From: Fulvimarina sp039652615
Lineage (GTDB): Bacteria; Pseudomonadota; Alphaproteobacteria; Rhizobiales; Rhizobiaceae
Assembly (NCBI RefSeq): GCF_039652615.1
Contig: NZ_JBDJAC010000001.1
Location: 1 to 64,000, forward strand
Length of the DNA: 64,000 nucleotides
Reading direction: 5' to 3'
Part shown: piece after piece, positions 46,355-56,015 of the stretch
Layout: every line of letters begins with the position of its first letter
Numbering within the stretch: the stretch's first letter is position 1
Position numbers and translations under genes: made by a program
The notes under the pieces: model-generated
Seen by the model: the letters and a program-made list of their open reading frames with translations, nothing else
Databases searched by the model: none
Told to the model about the DNA's origin: nothing

Positions 46355-49300
46355 TCGTCCGACGTCCCTTCGGTCGCACCGCCCGCGACGGCCCATTCGC
46401 GGGCCCGCGCCAGATGATCGTAGGGGCCCGTGAACTCACCGGCATAGGCGGGGCGGAAACGTGAGGTGAAGGGCGTGTCTGCCATCTGGTATTTCGCGGC
46501 GAGAGCTTCGAACTTCGTGATGGCTGCGATGGAAAGATCCATCGGATCGACGGGTTCGGCGGTTTTCGTCGCGGGTTTGGCGAGACCTTCCGGGTAGACC
46601 TCACGCTCGCGCAGCCGGACATAGGTGAGATCGTGAATGCGATCGGTATCCTTCACGGCTTCAAACCCGCCGCGCAGAGCCATGCCGCCTTCGAGCGGCA
46701 TCTGCGGTGCAAGAAGCGCGCGGGCCTGCGCGACCGACGGCGCGGTGCCGGTCTTGAAGTCGATGATCTCGATCGAGCCGTCCTTCATGGTGTCGATCCG
46801 GTCGGCCTTGCCGACGAGTTCGATGTCGATGCCGGTGACCTTGATACCCCCAGAGATTTCGGCATTTCGGACGACGACCCCGGCGTTTCGGCCCCGCTCC
46901 CAGTCGAGATAGCCAGCCGCGATCGCCTCCATGCGCGGCCCCCAGAACGCTTCGATCTCTGCGGGCAGCTGCTCTTTGTCGAAGCGGGTGCGGGCGATCT
47001 CCAGCAGGTGATCGAGTGCGGTCTCTGCCATGGGATCGTGATGGTTCTGAACGAAGTCCGAGAGGATCGCGTGATAGAGCGAGCCGCGCTCGGCGGCATC
47101 GGGTGAGCGCATCAGCGGATCGAGCGGTTCGAGCTTGAGGATCTTCGCCGCGTGAATGGCGTAAGGGTCGCGGATGAGAGTCTCGACTTCGGTGACGGAA
47201 TAGCGTTTCGGGCGCTTCTCGACCGGCGGTTTGGGTTTGGGGCGCGCGGCGGCCTCGCTGCGCCCGGCGTCTTCCAGCCGGCGCGCGGCCTCGACATAGA
47301 TCGCGCCGCGAGCCTTGAGCGCGCGCGTCATCTCTTTGCCGGCGAGTGCGCTCATGCGCTGAACCCAGCGTGCGGCGATGGTGGGGGCGCCGCCCTCTTT
47401 GGTCGAGCGGGTGAGAATGACCCGCCTTGCGCCCATGGCCATCCAGAAGTCGTGGGCCGCAAGGCCAATGCGGCGCTCCGGCGGATCGAGCGCGATATCC
47501 CGGCGCATCATGCGCGAGAGGAAGGCTCCGTTTCGCGCACCGGCCGGCCAGGTGCCTTCGTTGAGACCGCCGAGTATAGCGGTGTCGACACTTTGAAGCC
47601 GGGCTTCGAGCGTGCCCCAGACGAAGGCTCTCGCCGAAAGACCGCCGCGCGGGCGCACCGTGATCCCTGCCATCAGGGCGTCGATCACGTCCTCCAGCTC
47701 GCTGGCAGGAAAGGCGAATCCCGTGCGCGGTGCCGAGACGAGGCCGGACAGAAACTCCTGGAAGGCGCGTCCCGGCTCTTTGGCATAAAGTTCGCGCGGT
47801 CGGCCCTTCTCGTCTGAGGCAAGGGCTTCGAGGACGCCGGCCAGCACCGTCGCGTAATCGGCGAGCTCGCGGGGCTGTTCGCCGCGTAGGGCAACCAGCG
47901 GGGCAATCGCGTCATGGAAGGATTGCGCGAATGTCTGGGCGAGTGCGCGGTCCTCGTCCGTCACGAGTTGCGCTGGCCGCGACAGACGCACCCGGTCCTC
48001 TTTCGGGATGTCGGGCGTTGCCGCGTCGTCGCCGGCTCGCGCGGAACCCAGAAGCCGCCGTTCGACGATCTCGGAGAGTTTCGCGGCATCGGCGAATTCG
48101 ACCGATCCACGAAGGGCGATGAGCTCTATCGCGCGGGCCGCACGCCGGGCTTTGGCCGAGGTCATGCCGAGCCGGACCAGCGGATGCTTCAGGAGCGCCA
48201 GAAGCGGGATTGGGTCGCCCGGTGCGAAGGCGACTGACACGAGGGTCGAGGCGAGGGTGCCCGGCGCGGTCGTCGTGAGAGGCCGGCCGGCGGAATCGTT
48301 TGCGCGGATCCCGAAGCGTTCGAGCTCGATGACGACACGGCGGGCGAGATTGCGGTCCGGCGTGACGAGGGCGCAGGTGGCTTCGGGCTCGGAAAGGGCG
48401 TCGCGCATGGCGCAGGCGATGGCGAGCGCTTCCTCGCGTGGCTCGGCGGCCTCGATCAGCGAGACCTCGTCGAGCGCAGAGTTTCCATGCTCTTCCGCGC
48501 TCTCGCTCCAGTGTTCGGTTGTCTCCGCAGGTCGGAGCGCATCGGAGAGAAAGCGTTCGCGCGCAAGAAGGCGGTCGTCAGCGCTGAGCACGCCCACGCT
48601 GTCCCGGCCGATCACGAGGCCGTTCAGAATACGCTTCAGCCCGTATTGCGGATGGCCCGGCGAGGCGATGGCGAGGCTGCGATCGATCAGCGAGAACGCC
48701 TTGTCGTTCAGCGCATGATCAAGGCCGGGAAGAACGACCGCGCCTTTTTCCATATTCGCGATGACGCGCATCAAGGCGATCGTCTGCGGTGCGGTCGCCG
48801 TCGAACCGGCGAGAATCACGGGGCCGGCCGGGGGATGCTCGCGCAGCCGATCCGCCTCGTTCTTCAGCCATTCGTTCTTGGCGCGCGCTTCGCTGATGCG
48901 GCCATCCGCCTCAAGCTGATCGGGCCAGTGCTTTGTGACGATGGAGAGGAAGGTGAGGGTCAGTCGCCACCACTCCGTCAGCTCTTCCGGCGCGAGATCG
49001 CCGAGCTGCGAAAATGAAACGCCCTCGGTCTCGATCTCATCGAGAAGCGAACCGAGGTCGGCGGCGAGATAGAGGGCATCGGCGGCCGAGGCGGGCAAGG
49101 CCACATCCTCCGATCCAAAGAGCGCCTTCAGTTCCGCCTCGCGTGTCATGGAGCGCCAGCGGCGCACGAGACGGGCGAGTTCCAGACGGCGCTCGAGTTC
49201 GCCCATCACCGGCTTTAGCGCCATCGCCGGGTCAGCGCCCGGCATGAGCTCGGCCTCATCACCTTCGCCGATCGGACGGATCTGCGGCAGGATCGCGGCC

Positions 49301-49500
49301 TTGTCGCCAAGGCGTGCCTGAAACGCGAAGGCAAGGGATCGGGCGGCGCGCCGCGTCGGCACATAGATCAGGACATCGGCAAGGGAAAGCGGATCGCCGT
49401 CATACCGATAGCCGACATCCAGACTGCCATCGAGCAGGCTGCCGGCGAGCGTCGGAAGAAACGGAGAGCGAAGCGGAATCGAGAAGAGGTTGGCGCGCAT
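46351..49500 (-). CDS. addB: Double-strand break repair protein AddB
   Basis: A 1049-residue alphaproteobacterial AddB, the inactivated-helicase partner of AddA with its own C-terminal nuclease (IEIIDFKTG). Recognisable N-terminal YVPTRRAARSLAFAF and LGGLNEGTWP blocks. No cysteine cluster is visible around the nuclease, so the iron-sulfur staple described in Bacillus AddB appears absent. The ATG at 49500 is preferred to a longer frame of 18 residues. Confidence 0.92.
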   Translation of the reverse strand: MRANLFSIPLRSPFLPTLAGSLLDGSLDVGYRYDGDPLSLADVLIYVPTRRAARSLAFAFQARLGDKAAILPQIRPIGEGDEAELMPGADPAMALKPVMGELERRLELARLVRRWRSMTREAELKALFGSEDVALPASAADALYLAADLGSLLDEIETEGVSFSQLGDLAPEELTEWWRLTLTFLSIVTKHWPDQLEADGRISEARAKNEWLKNEADRLREHPPAGPVILAGSTATAPQTIALMRVIANMEKGAVVLPGLDHALNDKAFSLIDRSLAIASPGHPQYGLKRILNGLVIGRDSVGVLSADDRLLARERFLSDALRPAETTEHWSESAEEHGNSALDEVSLIEAAEPREEALAIACAMRDALSEPEATCALVTPDRNLARRVVIELERFGIRANDSAGRPLTTTAPGTLASTLVSVAFAPGDPIPLLALLKHPLVRLGMTSAKARRAARAIELIALRGSVEFADAAKLSEIVERRLLGSARAGDDAATPDIPKEDRVRLSRPAQLVTDEDRALAQTFAQSFHDAIAPLVALRGEQPRELADYATVLAGVLEALASDEKGRPRELYAKEPGRAFQEFLSGLVSAPRTGFAFPASELEDVIDALMAGITVRPRGGLSARAFVWGTLEARLQSVDTAILGGLNEGTWPAGARNGAFLSRMMRRDIALDPPERRIGLAAHDFWMAMGARRVILTRSTKEGGAPTIAARWVQRMSALAGKEMTRALKARGAIYVEAARRLEDAGRSEAAARPKPKPPVEKRPKRYSVTEVETLIRDPYAIHAAKILKLEPLDPLMRSPDAAERGSLYHAILSDFVQNHHDPMAETALDHLLEIARTRFDKEQLPAEIEAFWGPRMEAIAAGYLDWERGRNAGVVVRNAEISGGIKVTGIDIELVGKADRIDTMKDGSIEIIDFKTGTAPSVAQARALLAPQMPLEGGMALRGGFEAVKDTDRIHDLTYVRLREREVYPEGLAKPATKTAEPVDPMDLSIAAITKFEALAAKYQMADTPFTSRFRPAYAGEFTGPYDHLARAREWAVAGGATEGTSDE

Positions 49501-49579
49501 GACAGAGACGGTAGGGGCTCGCTCCCGGTTTGGGAAGGCGTGCCGCCCACGCATCAGGCCTTTGTTTTGGCGCGGGAAA

Positions 49580-50110
49580 CTACCGGTGGAAGACGGTCTT
49601 CAAAAGGTTGAGCTGTTCGCCGACGGGATTGCCCACGGGCCGGTCGTCTAAGGTTCGCGAAACGCCGTAAAGCTCGCGGTCGAGAATGGCGATGCGGCGC
49701 TCCAGCAGCGTGGCACGCATGACGAGATCGCGAAACTGATCCGGAAGATAGGCGAAATTGGCGTCGTCGGAGGTCTCGGCATCGCCGTTGAGACGGACCT
49801 TCTGCTTTTCCGACTCGACCTGCGCGCGGGTCATGTCGCCCTCGTTGAGGGCGCGCTGGAGAAGAAGCCATGAGGCCATCTGCATGAGGCGCGTCGTCAA
49901 CCGCATGGATTCGGCGGCATAAAGCGTAGACACCGGCTTCGGCAGAGCCTTGGAGGCCGAACGACCATCGCCGTCGAGATAGCTGGCCGTCTCGTCCACA
50001 AGCGCCATGCCCTCGTCGAACATGGGCTGGAACGCGCGGCTATTGGCCTTGTGTTCGGCGAGGCGCACCGGCGCCGCAGCGTTCGTGCTGTCGTTCGTGC
50101 TATGGCTCAT
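49580..50110 (-). CDS. rcdA: RcdA, regulator of CtrA degradation (DUF1465)
   Basis: A 176-residue helical DUF1465 protein. The RLMQMASWLLLQRALNEGDM helix and KQKVRLNG block are characteristic. In Caulobacter RcdA is a ClpXP adaptor that helps CpdR and PopA deliver CtrA and other substrates at the cell pole. A disordered, acidic C-terminal half follows. Candidate CtrA-like sites lie upstream. Confidence 0.88.
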   Translation of the reverse strand: MSHSTNDSTNAAAPVRLAEHKANSRAFQPMFDEGMALVDETASYLDGDGRSASKALPKPVSTLYAAESMRLTTRLMQMASWLLLQRALNEGDMTRAQVESEKQKVRLNGDAETSDDANFAYLPDQFRDLVMRATLLERRIAILDRELYGVSRTLDDRPVGNPVGEQLNLLKTVFHR

Positions 50111-50187
50111 AAAATCGAAAAGTGCTCCACCCGCCTGGCATCGTCAATCATAAGCCGGCTCTGATTACCGCCTGCGAAGATGCCGGG

Positions 50188-50230
50188 TTAACGGCCCAAA
50201 CGCAATAATCGGTGGTTAAGAACGGTTAAC
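50188..50230 (-). promoter_or_regulatory. TTAAC repeats upstream of rcdA (CtrA-like)
   Basis: Read toward rcdA, TTAACC recurs with ten-base spacing (50214-50229), and a further TTAAC half lies at 50188-50192. CtrA binds paired TTAA half-sites; the usual spacing is one base longer, so the match is imperfect. Confidence 0.4.
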
Positions 50231-50310
50231 AGGTTGAACGTGCTTGTGGATGAATAGCATGCGCCGACGGTAAGTTACAGGGCCGGCCTGCGCGAGAAAG
50301 GAAACTCGGG

Positions 50311-50450
50311 CGAAAAAAAAGAGCCGTTGAAAACGGCTCTCAGGAGTTTCAACAGGGAGGCGTCAAACGAGGCGCTCGCAGAGAGCCTCATCTATCCGGC
50401 ACCCGCTCGAATGAACCGGTTCCGAACTATCTTGATTAAACACTGTAAAC
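50311..50450 (-). ncRNA. Candidate small RNA with exposed anti-Shine-Dalgarno segment
   Basis: On the minus strand a near-ideal intrinsic terminator (AGAGCCGTT/AACGGCTCT stem, three-base loop, then eight T; 50340 down to 50311) has no annotated gene before it. Upstream lie a single-stranded CGCCTCCCTG stretch and a GAGGC/GCCTC hairpin (50369-50389). This hairpin, exposed CU-rich stretch and terminator order is typical of Hfq-type riboregulators. The 5' end is a guess. A 40-codon frame (stop at 50363) overlaps and is an alternative reading. Confidence 0.5.
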
Positions 50451-50538
50451 CTTGATCGAGAATTAACGGGCAGCCTCCCCATCATCGATTTCTTCACTAA
50501 GTGCCGCCCGCAGTGGAAAATCGCGGAAGGACCAGGAC

Positions 50539-51543
50539 GTGGCTGAAGCAAACGACATGCGGATTATCGGGCTGAAGGGGTTTGGCGGCCCGGAGGTGCT
50601 CGTCCCCGAGACGCGCCCGAAACCTCAGCCCCGCGCTGGAGAAATCGGCATCGCGGTGGCGGCCGCCGGCGTCAACCGGCCGGATGCGATGCAGCGCAAG
50701 GGTGTCTATCCGCCGCCGGAAGGCGCGCCGGAATGGCCGGGGCTGGAAGTCGCCGGCACCGTCGATGCGCTGGGCGAGGGCGCCTCGCGTTTCGAGATCG
50801 GCGACCGTGTGATGGCGCTCGTTCCCGGCGGCGGCTATGCCGAGGCGGTGACGGTCCACGAGACGAACGCCATCCATGTGCCGGAAAGCATGAGCTTCGA
50901 ACAAGCTGCGGCCGTGCCCGAAACCTACTTCACCGTGTGGAGCAATGTCTTCATGCGGGCCGGGCTGACAAAGGGCGAGGTGTTTCTCGTCCATGGCGGC
51001 ACGAGCGGCATCGGGACTACCGCGATTCAGCTTGCGAAGCACTTCGGTGCCCGCGTCTTTGCAACAGCCGGAAGCGCGGAAAAATGCGCGGCAGCGGAAA
51101 AGCTCGGTGCCGAACACTGCTTCAACTACAAGGACACTGACTTCGTCGAAGCCCTGAAGGCGGCGACCGACGGTCATGGCGCCGACGTCATTCTCGATAT
51201 GGTGGGCGGCGATTATGCGAACCGAAATCTCGAATGCGCCGCGGTAGAAGGCCGGATCGTGCAGATCGCCTTCCTCAAGGGTCCGAAGGCGGAGATCGAT
51301 CTCAGCCGGATCATGGTGAAGCGTCTCGTCTTCACCGGATCGACGCTTCGGGCGCGGCCCGTCGAGTTCAAGGCCGAGATTGCCCGCGATCTCGAACGGC
51401 TCGTCGTGCCGCTTCTGGCCAGCGGCAAAGTGGGGCCGGTCATGGAGAAGACTTATCCGATGGAGGATGCAGCAGAGGCGCACCGGCATCTCGATGAAGA
51501 TCACATCGGCAAGATCGTGCTGAGGACCGGCAAAACCGGCTGA
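50539..51543 (+). CDS. NADPH:quinone oxidoreductase (QOR, zeta-crystallin-like)
   Basis: A 334-residue MDR protein with GroES-like domain (GVNRPDAMQRKGVYPPP) and Rossmann domain (VFLVHGGTSGIGTTAIQLAK). No zinc ligands. It probably reduces quinones with NADPH. The GTG at 50539 follows AGGA; an ATG at 50557 would remove six residues. Confidence 0.9.
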   Translation: MAEANDMRIIGLKGFGGPEVLVPETRPKPQPRAGEIGIAVAAAGVNRPDAMQRKGVYPPPEGAPEWPGLEVAGTVDALGEGASRFEIGDRVMALVPGGGYAEAVTVHETNAIHVPESMSFEQAAAVPETYFTVWSNVFMRAGLTKGEVFLVHGGTSGIGTTAIQLAKHFGARVFATAGSAEKCAAAEKLGAEHCFNYKDTDFVEALKAATDGHGADVILDMVGGDYANRNLECAAVEGRIVQIAFLKGPKAEIDLSRIMVKRLVFTGSTLRARPVEFKAEIARDLERLVVPLLASGKVGPVMEKTYPMEDAAEAHRHLDEDHIGKIVLRTGKTG

Positions 51544-51662
51544 ACAATCGCTTGCTCCGGTGGCGGCTTTTGCAGGATTTGCAGAGGCCCCAGACCGAAT
51601 TCGAGCCGTGCAAAGCCATCTGACGCCGCGAGGCGGCACCTGTCATCGATGAAGGTTTATCA

Positions 51663-52694
51663 ATGTTCGACTTTGCAAGCTTGGGGCTGACGGCGAACAT
51701 CGTCCTATTCATCCTCTCGGCCGCCGCGATCGCGTTCGCCGGCGTGAAGCTCTCGACGATCGCGGACGAACTGGCCGATCGCACGGGCATGGGGGAGGTG
51801 GTTGCCGGCGCTCTCTTCGTCGGCGTCTCGACCTCGCTGCCGGGCGCGATCACCTCGGTCTCGACGGCCTACCAGGGCTTTCCGGAACTTGCGATCGGCA
51901 ATGCGCTGGGCGGGCTGACGGCGCAGACGCTGTTCATCGCGGTCGCCGATCTCTTCTACCGCCGCGCCAATCTCGAGCATGCCGCGGCAACACCTGTCGC
52001 GCTGGCGCAGGGCATTCTTCTCAATGCGCTTCTGTGCATGGCGCTGATCGGCTCGGTGACGACCGGCATCAGCGTATTCGGCGTCCATCCGATCTCGGTG
52101 CTCCTGCCGATCACCTATATCGGCGGTCTCATTCTTTTGCGGCAGGTCCGCGCCGAGGACATGTGGTTCGCCAAGCAGACGGACGAGACGCGTGAGGAGG
52201 AATCCGATGCGTCCGAAAGCGACGAGGACCGGCCAGACAGGACGCTCTGGCTGCTTTTCCTCCTCTATGCCGGGATCACAGCTTTAGCGGGCTATGCGAT
52301 CGGCGAGGTGTCGATCGCCCTCGTTGGGCTGACCGGCGTTTCGCAGACCGTGTTCGGTACGACGTTCACGGCCATCGCCAATTCCCTGCCGGAACTGGTG
52401 ACGGCGATCGCCGCGGTGCGGATCGGTGCGGTCGGGCTTGCTGTCGGCGACATCATCGGCGGAAACGCTTTCGAAGTGCTGTTCCTGTCGGCGGCCGATT
52501 TCGTCTCCGAGGAATCGATCTACAAATCGGCGACGGACGACGACCAGGCGACGGCGCTCTTCGCCATGCTGATGGTGACGTTGATCCTGCTCGGCATGAT
52601 GAAGCGGGAAAAGCGGGGCTTCCTCAATATCGGCTTTGAGTCCACCGGCGTGTTCCTTCTCTATGGCCTGTCGGTGCTGATCCTGGTGATCTGA
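51663..52694 (+). CDS. CaCA-family Na+/Ca2+ (cation/proton) exchanger
   Basis: A 343-residue membrane protein with the two inverted alpha-repeats of the CaCA superfamily: GVSTSLPGAITSV followed by GNALGGLTAQTLF, and NSLPELVTAIAAV followed by GDIIGGNAFEVLFL. The central loop (about 176-195) is highly acidic. It likely exports Ca2+ in exchange for Na+ or H+. The first repeat has LPGAITS for the common LPELxxS, so its acidic residue is missing and ion preference may differ. Confidence 0.88.
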   Translation: MFDFASLGLTANIVLFILSAAAIAFAGVKLSTIADELADRTGMGEVVAGALFVGVSTSLPGAITSVSTAYQGFPELAIGNALGGLTAQTLFIAVADLFYRRANLEHAAATPVALAQGILLNALLCMALIGSVTTGISVFGVHPISVLLPITYIGGLILLRQVRAEDMWFAKQTDETREEESDASESDEDRPDRTLWLLFLLYAGITALAGYAIGEVSIALVGLTGVSQTVFGTTFTAIANSLPELVTAIAAVRIGAVGLAVGDIIGGNAFEVLFLSAADFVSEESIYKSATDDDQATALFAMLMVTLILLGMMKREKRGFLNIGFESTGVFLLYGLSVLILVI

Positions 52695-52857
52695 GCTGCG
52701 AAACTCGGGGTGCCTGCTAACATATGTTTCAATTTTGACGGGTCGGTCTTGTTGCGGCGAGGCTTTCGAAGCCTTATAAGACACACCGATTTCCCGGACA
52801 TCGTGGTGATACCCACAGCCCGCCCCTCCGGAGCGGCGCAAGAGAAGGATTGTATTC

Positions 52858-53574
52858 GTGGCCCAGCAACTTTTGATGCCGAAAGCGACCGCCGTCTGGC
52901 TCGTCGACAACACGTCTTTGTCCTTCGACCAGATCGCCGATTTCTGTTCCATGCATCCGCTCGAGATCAAGGCCATCGCCGATGGCGAAGCCGCAACGGG
53001 GATCAAGGGGCTCGATCCGATCCTCAACGGTCAGCTGACGCGCGATGACATCGAGCAGGCGGAAAAGAACGGCAAGCTGAAACTGAAGCTCGCCCCGCCG
53101 AAGGTTCGCGTGCCGGAAGCCAAGCGCAAGGCGCCGCGTTATACGCCGGTCTCCAAGCGCCAGGACCGGCCGAACGCCATCCTCTGGCTGGTGCGCAACC
53201 ATTCCGAGCTTGAAAACGCCGCGATCTCGCGTCTCGTCGGCACGACGAAGAACACGATCGAAGCGATCCGCGAGCGCACCCACTGGAATTCGGCCAATCT
53301 CGTGCCGATGGACCCCGTGACCCTCGGCCTCTGCACCCAGATCGACCTCGATCTCGAAGTCGAGAAAGCGATGCGCGGTCTGCCGCCGAAGCCCGAAGAT
53401 CTGGCCGAGGAAGAGCGTCTGCTCTCCGCCTCCCAGACGGAAAACTGGGTCTCGGCCGGTGCCGGCACGAGCAAGGCCGACAGCGACGACGAGGAACTGG
53501 ACGCGGCCGCGGTCTTCGCCAAACTCTCCTCCATGAAGAGCAAGAGCGAAGACGAGGACAGCGACGACCGCTGA
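52858..53574 (+). CDS. trcR: Cell-cycle transcriptional regulator TrcR (DUF1013)
   Basis: A 238-residue DUF1013 protein conserved in Alphaproteobacteria. An N-terminal helix-turn-helix-like region (TAVWLVDNTSLSFDQIADFC) and a second (NAILWLVRNHSELENAAISRLVGTTKNTIEAIRERTHWN) suggest two DNA-binding units; the C-terminus is acidic and disordered. TrcR is linked to cell-cycle gene control. GTG start at 52858 with AAGGA upstream. Confidence 0.85.
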   Translation: MAQQLLMPKATAVWLVDNTSLSFDQIADFCSMHPLEIKAIADGEAATGIKGLDPILNGQLTRDDIEQAEKNGKLKLKLAPPKVRVPEAKRKAPRYTPVSKRQDRPNAILWLVRNHSELENAAISRLVGTTKNTIEAIRERTHWNSANLVPMDPVTLGLCTQIDLDLEVEKAMRGLPPKPEDLAEEERLLSASQTENWVSAGAGTSKADSDDEELDAAAVFAKLSSMKSKSEDEDSDDR

Positions 53575-53614
53575 TCTGCGTTTCACCTGACGTTCCAGAA
53601 CGGGCGGAATGACC

Positions 53615-53645
53615 AAGGCGTCGCTTTGAGGCGGCGCCTTTTTGT
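53615..53645 (+). terminator. Terminator after trcR
   Basis: AAGGCGTCGC and GCGGCGCCTT pair around a six-base loop, followed by a T tract. Confidence 0.85.
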
Positions 53646-53700
53646 TTGTCAGGCGATTTTCCGTTTTGCCGAGAGCCGGCGTCCACCCTAAATCGGCTGC

Positions 53701-53991
53701 ATGGCATCTTTTCTGAAACGCCTTTTCGGCGGTGGTTCCAAATCCGAAAGCGCAGCCGAGCTGCGCGGCGAGCCCGAAGACTACAAGGGCTTCACGATCA
53801 CGCCCGCCCCGATGGCCGAGGGCGAGCAGTTTCGTCTTTCCGCGATCATCGAAAAGGACATCGGCGGCGAGACGAAATCCCATCGTCTCATCCGCGCCGA
53901 TCTCTTCCCGTCCCGCACCGACGCCGAGAGCGCGGCTCTCGCCAAGGCGCGCCGTGTGGTGGACGAGCAGGGCGAGGCGTTGTTTGGGTGA
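53701..53991 (+). CDS. HlyU-family protein
   Basis: A 96-residue HlyU-domain protein (KGFTITPAPM, GGETKSHRLIRADLF). Rhizobial homologues are annotated as HlyU transcriptional activators but are unrelated to the ArsR-type HlyU of Vibrio; their role is unproven. Separated from trcR by a terminator. Confidence 0.82.
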   Translation: MASFLKRLFGGGSKSESAAELRGEPEDYKGFTITPAPMAEGEQFRLSAIIEKDIGGETKSHRLIRADLFPSRTDAESAALAKARRVVDEQGEALFG

Positions 53992-54167
53992 GTCGTCGGC
54001 CGTCTTAAATGAAGTAGCCGGTTCAAAGTAACGATAATGCGATTGCTGTGCGCTTAACAGTGCGGCTCGCATCGTTCGGAATCCTGGTTTGCGTGACGGC
54101 GGAGAGCGGTCTAAGACGGCGGCAAGGTCATTTTCCTCACCGCCCAACCCAGTTCCGAGTTTCTTTC

Positions 54168-55979
54168 ATGTCCGCCGTCGAACCCGTCCCATCGTCCGAA
54201 GCGCAAGCCGGCGGGGAGGGAGTCGAGCCGGCTCCCGAGCGGGAGGTGCGGATCTGGACGCTGCTCGTCCTGGCGCTGATCGTCGGGGTCGTCGCCGGGC
54301 TCGGGGCGATCGTCTTCAAATATCTGATCGCGGTGATCGGTAATTTTGCGTTCTACGGCGTCTTTTCGTTCGAGCTCGAACCGCTGGAATATGGGCCGCC
54401 CAGCGTCTGGGGCGCTGGCATCATTCTCGTTCCGGTGCTCGGCGGGCTGATCGTCGTCTGGCTGGTTCGGAACTTCGCGCCGGAGGCAAAGGGGCACGGT
54501 GTGCCCGAGGTCATGTTTGCGATCTACCACAAGCGCGGCAATGTGCGCGGCGTGGTCGCGCTGGTGAAGTCGCTCGCCTCGGCGATCTCGATCGGCACCG
54601 GGGCTTCCGTGGGCCGCGAGGGACCGATCATCCAGATCGGGTCCTCGTTCGGATCGACCTTCGCGCGGCGGCTGAACCTCGTTCGGCCGCAGAAGATCAC
54701 ACTGCTTTCGGCGGGCGCGGGTGCCGGTATCGCTGCGACCTTCAACACGCCGCTTGGCGGCGTGCTCTTTGCCTCCGAAGTTTTGCTGCCGGAAGTCTCC
54801 ACCCGAACCTTCCTGCCCGTCGTCGTCGCAACGGCCACGAGCACTTATGTCTATCGCCTCGCAATGGGCGTGGAATCGGCCTTCTTGGTGCCGATCAGCG
54901 GTTTGCCGACGCAGGCCGTCAACGGCTGGGAACTGGTGCTGGCTGCATTCCTTGGCGTCGTCATAGGCCTCGCCGCCTGGGCCTTCGTGAAGGTCCTCGC
55001 CTGGTCCGAGGACGTGTTCGAGCAGTCGAAGATGAACCCCTATCTCCAGAACATGCTTGGCATGACGTTCGTCGGCCTGTCGGGTTATGCCTTCTATCTC
55101 GGCACGGGCCATTACCACGTGATGGGCGTCGGCTATGCGACCATCCAGGACATCATCTCCGGCGGCATCCTGTCGGTCGGGCTTCTGCTTCTGCTCTTTG
55201 CGGGCAAGCTCTTCGCCACCTGCGTGTCGCTTGGTTCGGGTGCGTCGGGCGGTGTCTTCTCACCCTCGCTCTTCATGGGCGCGACGGTCGGCGGGGCGAT
55301 CGGGCTGCTCGGCAACATGGTGATCCCGGAAAGCGGGCTGACCGTGGAGACCTTCGCGATCATCGGAATGGGTGCGATGGTGGGAGGCGCGACCAGCGCC
55401 GCGATGACCGCGATCGTCATGATCTTCGAGATGACGCGCGATTACGAGATCATTCTTCCGCTGGTGCTTGCGGTGGCGATCGCCATCGGCACTCGGAGGG
55501 CGCTCATCACGTCCGACATCTACACGATCAAGTTGCGCTCGCGCGGCCGGCCGATCCCGACCGACCGGACGACCAACATGTTCCTCGTCCAGCGGGCGAG
55601 CGAGGTGATGGCGACGAATGTGACAGTGCTGCAGCAGAGCATGCTGGTCGCCGATGCGCTGAAGGAGATCGAGGTCGACAAGACCCGCGTGATCGTTGCC
55701 GATGGCCAGCGCATTGTGGGCTTCGTGCGCTTTGGTACCGTTCCCTACAGGCCGGACCGGTTCGCCAACCAGACGCTCGCCGACATTACCCAGCTCGACT
55801 ACGTGATCGTTTCGGCGCGGGACAACCTCAATTCCGTCATCACCCGCATGAATCGCCGGACACGCTCTACCGCCATCGTCATCGGACATACGGCAGGCAT
55901 TCCGCGCGCCGACGATATTCGCGGGATCATCGCCCGCGAGGAGATCGCGCAGGCCGTCGTGCAGAACCACTACGGCTGA
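54168..55979 (+). CDS. CLC-family chloride channel/transporter with CBS domains
   Basis: A 603-residue CLC protein with a C-terminal CBS pair. Selectivity-filter blocks are KGHGVPEVMFA, GREGPIIQIGSS (gating glutamate) and GSGASGGVFSPSLFMGA. The first block has GHGVP where many Cl- CLCs have GSGIP, so the central serine is replaced. The CBS tail may bind nucleotides and regulate gating. An 18-residue acidic N-terminus precedes the first helix. Confidence 0.92.
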   Translation: MSAVEPVPSSEAQAGGEGVEPAPEREVRIWTLLVLALIVGVVAGLGAIVFKYLIAVIGNFAFYGVFSFELEPLEYGPPSVWGAGIILVPVLGGLIVVWLVRNFAPEAKGHGVPEVMFAIYHKRGNVRGVVALVKSLASAISIGTGASVGREGPIIQIGSSFGSTFARRLNLVRPQKITLLSAGAGAGIAATFNTPLGGVLFASEVLLPEVSTRTFLPVVVATATSTYVYRLAMGVESAFLVPISGLPTQAVNGWELVLAAFLGVVIGLAAWAFVKVLAWSEDVFEQSKMNPYLQNMLGMTFVGLSGYAFYLGTGHYHVMGVGYATIQDIISGGILSVGLLLLLFAGKLFATCVSLGSGASGGVFSPSLFMGATVGGAIGLLGNMVIPESGLTVETFAIIGMGAMVGGATSAAMTAIVMIFEMTRDYEIILPLVLAVAIAIGTRRALITSDIYTIKLRSRGRPIPTDRTTNMFLVQRASEVMATNVTVLQQSMLVADALKEIEVDKTRVIVADGQRIVGFVRFGTVPYRPDRFANQTLADITQLDYVIVSARDNLNSVITRMNRRTRSTAIVIGHTAGIPRADDIRGIIAREEIAQAVVQNHYG

Positions 55980-56015
55980 TGCTCGCCTCCGTCCCCGCAA
56001 AACAGAGGAAGCGCC

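Noticed and set aside
43466..46417. 983-codon plus-strand frame opposite addA
   Set aside because: Same cause; composition is Arg/Asp/Glu-rich without recognisable motifs.
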